A stretch of DNA of 10,804 bases from Coriobacteriales bacterium (GTDB taxonomy: Bacteria; Actinomycetota; Coriobacteriia; Coriobacteriales; JAEZZM01), in contig JASBYZ010000047.1 of the NCBI GenBank assembly GCA_029983705.1, forward strand, positions 1-10,804, written 5' to 3'. This document shows, piece by piece, positions 1 through 6,850 of this stretch. Numbering within the stretch: position 1 is the stretch's first letter; each line of letters opens with the position of its first letter. The translations under genes and the position numbers were made by a program. The notes beneath the pieces are model-generated. The model searched no databases, had not been told where the DNA came from, and saw nothing but the letters and a program-made list of their open reading frames with translations.

Positions 1-833
1 CCAGCAAACAAAGCAAGACACACTGGCAAATTAAGACCAGGAATAAATGTCATTGCATACCATACAAGTACTGATGCCGCTATACCCGCCCAAAAGCCTT
101 CCCAAGACTTTTTTGGAGATAGTTTTGGAACCATTTTATGTTTGCCAAAAAGAGAGCCAAAGACATAGGCAAGGCTATCGTTTGCCCAAACAGAAGCAAA
201 CACACCTAAGGTGAGAAGGGCAGCAATCATATTTGGAGTAAAGGTAATACCATAGGCGTAGCTTGTTTCAAACACACTTGCAGAATCTCTGATGAATACC
301 ATAGAAGAGAGCATGAGTCCGGTGTAACACGCGCCAAAGAAGGTAAAGGCGATATCTATTATTCTGGTACGCAAGTCAATAATAAACCAGGTACAAAGCG
401 AAATCATTAGTATTAGAATTACCAGGCTTAAACCATACACACCCAAAAGTGCTGAAAAGGGAAACAAAAATGCCGCAGGAATACCAATTAAGTATGACTG
501 TACACTGCCTTTAACGCGTGTCATTCTATAAAACTCAAAGGCATTAATTGCAGAAAAAATAGCAAGTAAGAAGGCTAAGCTTTTTGCAGAATATGCGCTT
601 GCTGTAAGTATTAATAGGACATAAACAATGCCATACACTAGGCGTACACCAAAAGATTGAATGCGCGCAAAAGCAGGATTATCCTTTAATGGTCCACCTT
701 TTGACCAAAGCTTAGTTTCGTATTCCCTAATACTCTCATCAATTTTTGCTTCATCTTTTTTTAATGCTTTAAGACGTTCATCGATAGTAAATATATCTGT
801 ATCTTGTCGCTTTTCCTCTTCTTTATGCCCCAA
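1..833 (-). CDS. cdsA: CdsA, phosphatidate cytidylyltransferase (3' end outside window)
   Basis: Makes CDP-diacylglycerol from phosphatidate and CTP in the cytoplasmic membrane, the entry point to phospholipid synthesis. I read 277 codons before the left edge. The first 60 residues are charged and cytoplasmic (rich in Lys, Glu, Asp), followed by about seven hydrophobic segments between residues 64 and 265. Family marks are ANDSLAYVFG (217-226) and LSPKKSWEG (238-246). The C-terminal family signature with its Asp pair lies beyond the window. No ATG occurs before residue 104, so I take TTG at 833 as the start: AGGAGG lies 10 bases upstream, inside the end of uppS. A second TTG at 842 is too close to that site. 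The gene overlaps uppS by 11 bases, which points to translational coupling. The N-terminal extension is longer than in E. coli CdsA. The family call is secure; the exact start is less so. Confidence 0.93.
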   Translation of the reverse strand, partial: MGHKEEEKRQDTDIFTIDERLKALKKDEAKIDESIREYETKLWSKGGPLKDNPAFARIQSFGVRLVYGIVYVLLILTASAYSAKSLAFLLAIFSAINAFEFYRMTRVKGSVQSYLIGIPAAFLFPFSALLGVYGLSLVILILMISLCTWFIIDLRTRIIDIAFTFFGACYTGLMLSSMVFIRDSASVFETSYAYGITFTPNMIAALLTLGVFASVWANDSLAYVFGSLFGKHKMVPKLSPKKSWEGFWAGIAASVLVWYAMTFIPGLNLPVCLALFA

Positions 834-1602
834 TTGAGCCAAACCTCCTCTCTCTTTTTTGATATGAGAGAATGGCTCTCACGAGGTCATATCTAGAAAA
901 GTCTGGCCAGAGCACATCGGTAATGTAAAATTCTGCATATGCTATTTGCCATAACAAAAAGTTTGACAAACGATATTCGCCAGATGTTCTGATAAGTAAG
1001 TCTATATCAGGCAGACCCTTTGTAAAAAGCTCATTAGCAAAGGCTTCTTCATCAAGGTTTTCAAGTAACAGATCCTTAGATGCATACGCTTGTATTAAGC
1101 GTTGAGCTGCACGTACAATTTCTTGCCGTGAACCATAGTTAACTGCCAAGCTTAAAGTTATTTGCTTATGGTCCTTAGTCTGCTCAAGACCCTGCTCAAA
1201 AGATTGCTGCACTGCTTTTGGCAGTGATTCAATGTCACCAATAAAATTAAGTTTAACTTGATTTTTAGTCAAAAGCGGCATTTGCTTTTCTATCTCTTTG
1301 GCAAACAACTTCATCAAGGTGTTTACTTCAATTTGAGGCCTAGACCAATTTTCTGTTGAAAACGCATACACAGTAAGATAAGGAATGTTGAGCTTAACGC
1401 TTGCCTCAACAAGCTCTTGTAAGCCCCTTATTCCCGCCTTATGTCCTTCAGACCTTGAAAGACCACGAGCTTTTGCCCACCTGCCGTTGCCGTCCATAAT
1501 AACGGCAAGGTGTCTGGGGAAAAGCTCAGCTTGAAGCGCACTAAAATCTATATCTGCATCAGGATGAGAGAAAAAGGCTAAAGCATCAGTGCTTAAAGGC
1601 AT
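823..1602 (-). CDS. uppS: UppS, undecaprenyl diphosphate synthase (isoprenyl transferase)
   Basis: A cis-prenyltransferase that condenses isopentenyl diphosphate onto farnesyl diphosphate to make the C55 lipid carrier for peptidoglycan and other envelope polymers; a soluble enzyme working at the membrane. The 259 residues are of normal family length. Visible motifs are MDGNGRWA (36-43, with the catalytic Asp37), FSTENWSRP (81-89), NYGSR (155-159) and RTSGEYRLSNFLLWQ (205-219), which carries the Arg and Glu that bind diphosphate and Mg. The position after SGE is Tyr where many members have Gln or Met, a tolerated place. The ATG at 1602 shares its A with the TAA of frr (TAATG), and GGAG lies 6 bases upstream. 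It is in an operon with pyrH, frr and cdsA. A different chain length (for example decaprenyl) cannot be excluded from sequence alone. Confidence 0.95.
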   Translation of the reverse strand: MPLSTDALAFFSHPDADIDFSALQAELFPRHLAVIMDGNGRWAKARGLSRSEGHKAGIRGLQELVEASVKLNIPYLTVYAFSTENWSRPQIEVNTLMKLFAKEIEKQMPLLTKNQVKLNFIGDIESLPKAVQQSFEQGLEQTKDHKQITLSLAVNYGSRQEIVRAAQRLIQAYASKDLLLENLDEEAFANELFTKGLPDIDLLIRTSGEYRLSNFLLWQIAYAEFYITDVLWPDFSRYDLVRAILSYQKRERRFGSIGA

Positions 1603-2159
1603 TATATCTCCATTACCTCAGCCTCTTTATGATTTAATGCTTCATCAATTTTTTCGATAAATTCATCCGTAAGCTTTTGTACACGCTCTTTGCTACGATG
1701 CACATCATCTTCTGAGATTTCATTATCTTTAGCCATGCGCTCAAGCTTATTGTTAGTATCTCGACGAGTATTTCTCACCGAAATTCTTGCATCTTCAGCA
1801 ATTTGAGCACATTCTTTTACAAGTTCTTTTCTTCTCTCCTCAGTTGGAGCAGGAAAAGGAAGGCGAATAACATTACCGTCATTATTTGGAGTAATTCCCA
1901 AATCAGAGGTTTGAATAGCTTTTTCAATTGCGCCAAGAGAAGACTTATCCCATGGCTCAACTATAAGCATATGAGCTTCTGGGGTTTTTACGGCAGCCAC
2001 CTGAGTAATTGGGGTTGGCACTCCATAATAATCTACAGTAATATCGGCTAAATTATTTGCATTAGCTCTACCAGTACGAACTTTTAGAAAATTATTAGCT
2101 AATGCATCAAGGCATTTTTCCATTTGAGCCTTGGTTTCTTGCATTAAAGTATCCATCAT
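1602..2159 (-). CDS. frr: Ribosome recycling factor
   Basis: Works with EF-G to split the post-termination ribosome so that subunits can be reused; cytosolic. It is 185 residues long, the standard length. Typical features are the opening helix with KVRTGRAN (26-33), DYYG (43-46), the PF-AP stretch near 101-105, and a long charged C-terminal helix (about 106-185) that forms the three-helix bundle. Two adjacent ATGs are possible starts, at 2159 and 2156. The first overlaps the pyrH stop and has GGAG about 7 bases upstream, so I prefer it, but one residue of uncertainty remains. The overlap with pyrH and the TAATG junction with uppS suggest a tightly coupled operon. Confidence 0.96.
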   Translation of the reverse strand: MMDTLMQETKAQMEKCLDALANNFLKVRTGRANANNLADITVDYYGVPTPITQVAAVKTPEAHMLIVEPWDKSSLGAIEKAIQTSDLGITPNNDGNVIRLPFPAPTEERRKELVKECAQIAEDARISVRNTRRDTNNKLERMAKDNEISEDDVHRSKERVQKLTDEFIEKIDEALNHKEAEVMEI

Positions 2160-2881
2160 TTATCCTCTCCCATAACGGTGGTACCAACTTTTTTACCTTG
2201 TAAAACGTTTTTAATGTTGCCATTGTGTGTTAAGTTAAACACTACAATTGGCATATTATTATCCTTTGCAAGTGCCGTAGCGGTGGTATCCATTACGCGC
2301 AGCTCTTTTGCAATAACATCCAGATAGCTTACTTCATCATATTTTTGAGCATCTGGATATTTAACTGGATCTTTATCGTATACGCCATCAACCTTGGTGG
2401 CCTTTAATATCGCTTCTGCATCAATTTCTAGTGCTCTGAGTGCTGCCGTTGTATCAGTAGTGAAATAAGGGTTTCCAGTACCTCCAGCAAAAATAGTGAC
2501 ACGCCCTTTTTCAAGATGTCTTATTGCACGCCTTCTAATGTAAGGCTCGCAAACCTCACGCATTTCAATTGCACTCATTACGCGCGTTGGTACATCATTT
2601 TTTTCAAAGGCATCCTGTAGGGCCAGCGCATTCATTACCGTGGCAAGCATGCCAATATAATCTGCCTGTGCTCTATCCATACCTCCAGCAGATCCAGCAA
2701 GTCCTCTAAAAATATTGCCACCACCAACTGTTATTGCAACTTGTACACCATCGTGCACAACATCTGCAACTTCTTTTGCAATATCATCCACAACTTTTGG
2801 ATCAATACCATAGCCCGCGTCACCCATAAGAGCTTCACCAGAAAGCTTTAAGAGTACACGATTATATACATATTCTGCCAA
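2156..2881 (-). CDS. pyrH: UMP kinase
   Basis: Phosphorylates UMP to UDP with ATP, the committed step to UTP and CTP; a cytosolic hexamer of the amino-acid-kinase fold. It has 241 residues, as usual for bacteria. Motifs include LLKLSGEAL (10-18) at the ATP site, GGGNIFRG (53-60), the MDR...ADYIGMLATVMNAL region (68-86), FAGGTGNPYFTTDTTAALRA (131-150) for UMP and phosphate contacts, and TKVDGVYDKDP (162-172). The start codon is TTG at 2881, supported by GGGGGAG five bases upstream and by the MAEYVYNRVLLKLSGEA beginning. In most genomes pyrH follows tsf directly; here a dehydrogenase and a broken regulator gene lie between them. The 57-bp gap before pyrH contains no terminator I can see, so readthrough from the dehydrogenase is likely. 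Confidence 0.95.
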   Translation of the reverse strand: MAEYVYNRVLLKLSGEALMGDAGYGIDPKVVDDIAKEVADVVHDGVQVAITVGGGNIFRGLAGSAGGMDRAQADYIGMLATVMNALALQDAFEKNDVPTRVMSAIEMREVCEPYIRRRAIRHLEKGRVTIFAGGTGNPYFTTDTTAALRALEIDAEAILKATKVDGVYDKDPVKYPDAQKYDEVSYLDVIAKELRVMDTTATALAKDNNMPIVVFNLTHNGNIKNVLQGKKVGTTVMGEDK

Positions 2882-2938
2882 GGTAACTCCCCCGTTTACA
2901 GTATCTATTGATGCTTAATAATCGCTTAAAAGTATAAC

Positions 2939-3877
2939 CTATTTACTCTTGTCCAAAAACTCTAAGACCTTATCTAAGACAATTTCTGCACGCCTTAGCA
3001 TTGCCTCTTTAGTATAGTAAGCGAGGTGTGGGGTTAATATTGTGTTGTATGAAGATAGTAAGGGATGCGCATCTGACAATGGTGGCTCACTGTCAAAAAC
3101 ATCAATAGCAGCACCTGCGAGTTTTCCAGATGCAAGCGCTGCAACTAGTGATTCTGTATTAACGATTGGACCGCGTGCACAGTTTATTAGAATTGCATCA
3201 TTTTTTATCTGATCAAATTCTTTTTGGGAAAGATAATTTTTTGTTTCATTACTTAGGGGAAGATGAACGCTTATAATATCTGATTGTTTGAGAAGCTCAT
3301 CTAAATCGAGATATTGAATGCCTAAATCTAAAGCTTCTTGTCTTTGACTGCGAGATGAGGCTACGAGTTTAGCTCCAAAGGCTTGAAAAAGTTTTGCGGT
3401 GGCTATACCAATATTTCCGGTACCAATAATTCCAACAGTTTTACCCTTTATTTCTCTTCCGATTAAACCCTTGGCAGAGCCACCACTACGAGTGTGTGAA
3501 TCCGCCCAAGGAATTTTTCTAAGGAGAGAAAGTGTGTGAGCAATTACAAGTTCTGCCACTGCAGCATCAGAGTAACCAGAGGCGTTTTGTACTTTAATAC
3601 CTTTTGCCTGGGCAGCTTCCAGATCCACATGATCTAAACCTGTAAACGCCACCTGTATAAGCTTGGTATGTTCAAGTTTTTGTATTACCTCTTTTGGAAA
3701 TGGATTGTTAGCAATAATAACAACATCGGCATCTTTAGAGCGTTTATAGAGCTCTTCTGCATCTGTAGTTTTTTCTTTATATGCTACAAAGCTATGTCCC
3801 GCATCTTCTATCTTTTTAGCAAAATCTTCTAAGAGCGTATCTGAAATTTCTAAAGGTTCAAGTAAAGCTACGTTCAT
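2939..3877 (-). CDS. D-isomer-specific 2-hydroxyacid dehydrogenase
   Basis: A cytosolic NAD(P)-dependent oxidoreductase that interconverts a 2-keto acid and a D-2-hydroxy acid. The 312 residues form a split substrate domain around a Rossmann domain (about 100-290). Visible are the nucleotide-binding GTGNIG (152-157) and the expected catalytic triad Arg235 (NCARGP), Glu264 (DSEPP) and His284 (TPHLAYY). At the end of the second Rossmann strand the sequence is VASSRSQR (172-179), with no acidic residue; by family rule this favours NADP(H) over NAD(H). The substrate is unknown: glyoxylate/hydroxypyruvate, glycerate or phosphoglycerate are options, and the ACT domain of long SerA forms is absent. 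The ATG at 3877 has AAGGA 5 bases upstream. It sits between tsf and pyrH, outside its expected context, and may be co-transcribed with the regulator remnant upstream and pyrH downstream. Confidence 0.9.
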   Translation of the reverse strand: MNVALLEPLEISDTLLEDFAKKIEDAGHSFVAYKEKTTDAEELYKRSKDADVVIIANNPFPKEVIQKLEHTKLIQVAFTGLDHVDLEAAQAKGIKVQNASGYSDAAVAELVIAHTLSLLRKIPWADSHTRSGGSAKGLIGREIKGKTVGIIGTGNIGIATAKLFQAFGAKLVASSRSQRQEALDLGIQYLDLDELLKQSDIISVHLPLSNETKNYLSQKEFDQIKNDAILINCARGPIVNTESLVAALASGKLAGAAIDVFDSEPPLSDAHPLLSSYNTILTPHLAYYTKEAMLRRAEIVLDKVLEFLDKSK

Positions 3878-3930
3878 AGGGTTCCTTTTTCAGCTTAGAC
3901 GTATTAATATTATTAGTCCTTGTACCCTTC

Positions 3931-4562
3931 TTACTTTTGCTTAGTTACGTACACGGAAATTGCTTGATTGACAAAAGAACCTGTACCTGCACCTGCTGAA
4001 TTATCAATGTTTTCAGTAAACTCTCCACCTGCAGCATACATCTGACCGAGGCCCATAAGAATCTCATTCGAACAATGGTAATAATTTTCTGAAATAAAAT
4101 CTTGGAGCTTTTTTACTAGTGCTTGTGCTTCACTTGATAAAGGGTCATTAGATTTAATCTCTGCAAACTCAGTAAATATATTCATCAGCTGCTGAGTGAA
4201 TACGTATTCTTCAGTTTTTGATCTGTGCTTGCTGCGTTCCGTAGACTCTTTATACTGAACAGTATCTCCCCATTTTTCTTTTGCTTGCTTTTTATAATGC
4301 TCAATTTTATCGGAATTAGAGGCATCTGTTTATCAAAGGTGTTGCTTGAAAGCAAATTTTTTATTTCTTTTAGAGGAAATTCCAACTCTTTAAATAACAT
4401 AATGAGTTGAAGCTTTTTTAAATTTTCCTTTGAATACAACCTATATCCCGCCTTAGAATAATCTGACGGTTTTAATAGATCAATTTTGTCGTAATACTGA
4501 AGAGTTCTTACGGTTAGACCTGTTATTAGGCTTACGTCTTTTACCGTTAGTGTATCAGCCAT
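3931..4562 (-). pseudogene. MerR-family regulator with TipAS domain, frameshifted and internally shortened
   Basis: Intact relatives are drug-sensing activators of about 250 residues: a MerR winged-helix DNA-binding part, a coiled coil, then a TipAS ligand-binding domain. Here the DNA-binding part reads from ATG 4562 (MADTLTVKDVSLITGLTVRT..., with RTLQYYDKIDLLKPS typical of MerR) to about residue 78, then runs out of homology and stops at 4185. A second frame, open from 4329 to 3931, carries a nearly whole TipAS domain: DKIEHYKKQAKEKWGD from 4311, then ENYYHCSNEIL and GLGQMYAAGGEF. The coding span is about 40 codons shorter than the family and the coiled coil is missing, so a deletion that was not a multiple of three is the simplest cause. 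The start is set by AGGAGG 8 bases before ATG 4562; an upstream GTG overlaps that site. The TGATG junction at 4185-4187 could allow re-initiation, but it would yield only two-thirds of TipAS and has no ribosome site. Confidence 0.85.
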
Positions 4563-4586
4563 ATATCTCACCTCCTGTATACTTGT

Positions 4587-4617
4587 ATCCTAAAGTATTA
4601 CCTAAGGTAAGAGTCAA
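4587..4617 (-). promoter_or_regulatory. MerR-type promoter with operator palindrome
   Basis: On the minus strand TTGACT (4612-4617) and TAGGAT (4587-4592) are separated by exactly 19 bases. The spacer contains the perfect 6-1-6 palindrome TTACCTTAGGTAA (4598-4610). An overlong 19-bp spacer with a centred palindrome is the hallmark of MerR-activated promoters, where the regulator untwists the DNA. It lies just upstream of the TipAS-type regulator remnant, so it was probably an autoregulated promoter. It could still be read by another MerR protein. Confidence 0.72.
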
Positions 4618-4640
4618 CAATTATTTTTTGAGACACATGA

Positions 4641-4676
4641 ATCAAAAAAGCCTCTAAGAAAAATCTTAGAGGCTTT
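4641..4676 (-). terminator. Rho-independent terminator after tsf
   Basis: A perfect 13-bp stem (arms 4647-4659 and 4664-4676, containing GCCTCTAAG) with a 4-base loop is followed on the minus strand by TTTTTTGAT. It lies 27 bases beyond the tsf stop. It should end the rpsB-tsf transcript and so separate it from the genes to the left, including pyrH. Confidence 0.9.
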
Positions 4677-4702
4677 AAAAAATATGCTATGTAAAGACGA
4701 TC

Positions 4703-5611
4703 TTAGCCTTCTTTATTTTCTTCACCTAAAATGAAGCGATGGAAGTTAATAATTTGAATGTCATCGCTAACTTCTTTAGATACCTTGTCTTTGTATTGAG
4801 CAATTGTTAAATCAGTATCTTTAATAAACTCTTGCTCAGTTAAAATGTTCTCTTTGTAGAACTTCTCAAGGCGACCTTCTGCAATTTTATGTTGAATTTG
4901 CTCAGGTTTACCTGATTGCTCAGCTTGTGCCTTGTAGATTTCCATCTCATGGTCAATAACAGACTGAGGGATATCCTCACGACGAGCAGCCATTGGAGTT
5001 GATGCTGCTACCTGCATTGCTACATCATGAGCAAAGGTCTTAAAGCTTTCGTTTTCTGCAGTTTCTGCATTGTTGAACTCAGTCTTTACTAACACGCCAA
5101 TCTTACCACCCATGTGGATGTATGAGGTGATGTTACCCTCACCCTCAACATACTCAGTAACAAGACGAGCAATGTTCATGTTCTCACCGATAGTAGCAAT
5201 TTGGCTCTTGAGGTAATCTTCTACAGTCTCTAAGTCAATGCCCTCAACGTACTTAGCAATTTCAACAGCCTTAAAGCTCTCAACATCAGCTGGGTCAGCC
5301 TTAGCAGCAATCTCTGCAAGCTTAGATGCAAACTCTTGGAAAGTAGCGTTCATAGCTACAAAGTCAGTCTCGCATTGAACTTCTACCATAGCTGATCTTT
5401 TGCCACATGAAGATACATAAGTTGCTACAGCACCTTCGTTAGTAGCACGGCCAGCCTTCTTTGAACTTGCTGCAAGTCCTCTGGTTCTTAAAACGTCTAA
5501 TGCTTTATCGATATCACCGTCTGCTTCAACAAGTGCTTTTTTGCATTCCATCATGCCAGCACCGGTCATCTCACGTAATTCTTTAACTAATGCTGCGGTA
5601 ATCTCAGCCAT
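4703..5611 (-). CDS. tsf: Elongation factor Ts
   Basis: The nucleotide-exchange factor that releases GDP from EF-Tu; cytosolic. It has 302 residues, within the family range. The N-terminal UBA-like domain covers about 4-46 (LVKELREMTGAGMMECKKAL), followed by the signature ETDFVA (81-86), whose Asp-Phe pair enters the EF-Tu nucleotide site. Two core subdomains follow, and the C-terminal part carries VSDDIQIINFHRFILGE. The ATG at 5611 has GGAGG 6 bases upstream. It lies 54 bp after rpsB with no terminator between, so the two are probably co-transcribed, and it is followed by a clear terminator. No anomaly was seen. Confidence 0.97.
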   Translation of the reverse strand: MAEITAALVKELREMTGAGMMECKKALVEADGDIDKALDVLRTRGLAASSKKAGRATNEGAVATYVSSCGKRSAMVEVQCETDFVAMNATFQEFASKLAEIAAKADPADVESFKAVEIAKYVEGIDLETVEDYLKSQIATIGENMNIARLVTEYVEGEGNITSYIHMGGKIGVLVKTEFNNAETAENESFKTFAHDVAMQVAASTPMAARREDIPQSVIDHEMEIYKAQAEQSGKPEQIQHKIAEGRLEKFYKENILTEQEFIKDTDLTIAQYKDKVSKEVSDDIQIINFHRFILGEENKEG

Positions 5612-5665
5612 GCACTTCCTCCAATTTCTTTGAAGTTTAAATTTGCTCTAATTGACCTAGCTTGA

Positions 5666-6454
5666 TTATTTCTCTTCTTCTTTTGGAGCCTCTTCTTGAG
5701 AAACTCCCTTTGCCTCTTCAGCAGGTTTTTCCTCTGACTTGCCAGCCATCTCAGCTTCTGAGATTTGCTCCTTGCCAGAACCAGCTAATGCAGCGTCTGC
5801 CATTAATGATACAACTAATTGAACTGATCTGATTGCGTCATCATTAACTGGAATACCATACTCAACAACATCTGGGTCTGAGTTGGTATCAAGAGTTGCT
5901 ACTACAGGGATGTGTAGACGACGAGCCTCAGCAATTGCAATCTCTTCACGCTTAGTATCTACAACAAAAAGAGCTTGAGGTAGTTTGTGCATATCACGGA
6001 TACCACCAAGGTTCTTTTGAAGCTTATCAAGTTCTTTGTTGAGAAGGATTTGCTCTTTTTTAGGGAGAAGCTCCATTGAGCCATCCTCAATCATCTTCTC
6101 AATCTCTTCCATACGTTGTACACGAGCTCTGATGGTAACGAAGTTAGTCATCATACCGCCCAACCAACGTTGGTTTACGTAAGGCATACCTGCGCGCTCA
6201 GCCTCTTCTTTGATTGGCTCTTGAGCTTGCTTTTTGGTACCTACGAAAAGGATGATGCCACCTTTAGCAGCAACATTTTTAATGAAAGAATATGAACGGT
6301 CGAGCTCAATTAAGGTTCTTTTGAGGTCGATAATGTAGATGCCATTTCTTTCACCAAAGATATATGGTTTCATCTTTGGGTTCCACTTGCGGGTCTGGTG
6401 ACCGAAGTGTGATCCTGCCTCAAGCAGGGTTCTAATTGAAACTTTTTGTGCCAT
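5666..6454 (-). CDS. rpsB: 30S ribosomal protein S2
   Basis: A structural protein of the small ribosomal subunit at the head-platform junction. The reading frame is open back to 6553, but the family begins MAQKVSIRTLLEAGSHFGHQTRKWNP, so the real start is ATG 6454 with GGAGG 8 bases upstream; the extra 33 codons are leader. This gives 262 residues. Family stretches include FGHQTRKWNPKMKPYI, GTKKQAQE, YVNQRWLGGMMTNF and the SDPDVVEYGIPVNDDA region. The last 35 residues are a Glu/Lys-rich tail longer than in E. coli, probably disordered. It is transcribed from a promoter at about 6610 with a leader of roughly 150 bases and forms an operon with tsf. Confidence 0.97.
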   Translation of the reverse strand: MAQKVSIRTLLEAGSHFGHQTRKWNPKMKPYIFGERNGIYIIDLKRTLIELDRSYSFIKNVAAKGGIILFVGTKKQAQEPIKEEAERAGMPYVNQRWLGGMMTNFVTIRARVQRMEEIEKMIEDGSMELLPKKEQILLNKELDKLQKNLGGIRDMHKLPQALFVVDTKREEIAIAEARRLHIPVVATLDTNSDPDVVEYGIPVNDDAIRSVQLVVSLMADAALAGSGKEQISEAEMAGKSEEKPAEEAKGVSQEEAPKEEEK

Positions 6455-6603
6455 AAAAATAACCTCCATTTGGTTAGTCCTCCGCGCAAGGTCAACCCTT
6501 AATGGATAAACATTTATCCTGGATACGCCACCCTTTGTTTGCACAATAAGCAAAAGGGCACCGAGGCGCTAAGGTAGTTGCGCGTGTGTAATAATAAAGT
6601 GCC
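6455..6603 (-). promoter_or_regulatory. Structured 5' leader of rpsB
   Basis: About 150 untranslated bases lie between the probable transcription start and the rpsB ATG. Visible helices (minus-strand RNA) are GGGCAC (6599-6604) pairing with GTGCCC (6556-6561); a CCCTTTTGC hairpin at 6531-6558 that reuses the same CCC; a GGATAA/TTATCC tetraloop hairpin at 6504-6519; and TAACC/GGTTA around the ribosome-binding site. Bacterial rpsB leaders are often bound by S2 for autogenous control, so this may be such an element. I cannot match it to a named family by eye. Confidence 0.45.
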
Positions 6604-6608
6604 CAAGC

Positions 6609-6617
6609 ATTATACCA
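6609..6617 (-). promoter_or_regulatory. rpsB: rpsB promoter, extended -10
   Basis: The minus strand reads TGGTATAAT: a perfect -10 box (6609-6614) preceded by the TGn extension. No good -35 box is present at the usual distance, as is common for extended -10 promoters. Transcription would begin near 6601-6604, giving the structured leader of rpsB. Confidence 0.72.
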
Positions 6618-6761
6618 ATAAACGGCTGTTAAATAGTGCGAAACCGAAAAAATGTGACTAATGTGTGGAGGGTAGGTTTTGGTGGTGTGAAAGCCCTATT
6701 CAGATTCAACTAAATCTATAAGCTCTTGATATTTTAGCAGCGTGTGCACTAATCATACTCT
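6618..6761. other. Gene-free stretch, nothing recognised
   Basis: Between the rpsB promoter and the terminator of the molybdenum-enzyme operon I see no convincing gene, tRNA or repeat. The longest frame with an ATG is about 16 codons (minus strand, near 6754) without a ribosome-binding site. A short AGATT/AATCT hairpin occurs near 6702-6717. The + strand has a G/T-rich run near 6660-6685. None of this supports a function. Confidence 0.4.
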
Positions 6762-6785
6762 GGGCCTACTATTTTTAGACAGAGT

Positions 6786-6827
6786 AAAAAGTAGGTCCCG
6801 GACATATCACATATAATCCAGGACCTA
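6786..6827 (-). terminator. Rho-independent terminator of the molybdenum-enzyme operon
   Basis: On the minus strand an 11-bp stem with one G-T pair (arms 6817-6827 and 6792-6802, core TAGGTCC/GGACCTA) encloses a 14-base AT-rich loop and is followed by CTTTTT. It lies 24 bases after the stop of the last gene in the operon. A second hairpin downstream shares its 3' arm. Confidence 0.82.
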
Positions 6828-6850
6828 ACATTATTAAAACTCTGACTTAC

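Noticed and set aside
1803..2051. Open frame of 82 codons on the + strand opposite frr
   Set aside because: It lies wholly antisense to a clear ribosome recycling factor gene, has no ribosome-binding site and no recognisable family.
3878..3930. Promoter for the dehydrogenase (TAATAT-like box)
   Set aside because: AT-rich matches to a -10 box occur, but no acceptable -35 box lies at the right distance; too weak to list.
6455..6553. N-terminal extension of S2 by 33 residues
   Set aside because: S2 proteins begin at MAQKVSIRT-like sequence; a good ribosome-binding site precedes ATG 6454 and the upstream part is the structured leader.
6705..6756. 16-codon frame on the minus strand in the gene-free stretch
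   Set aside because: No ribosome-binding site, too short, no conserved feature visible.
6618..6761. Possible tRNA or attachment site in the gene-free stretch
   Set aside because: No cloverleaf, no T-loop consensus and no duplicated segment found on either strand.
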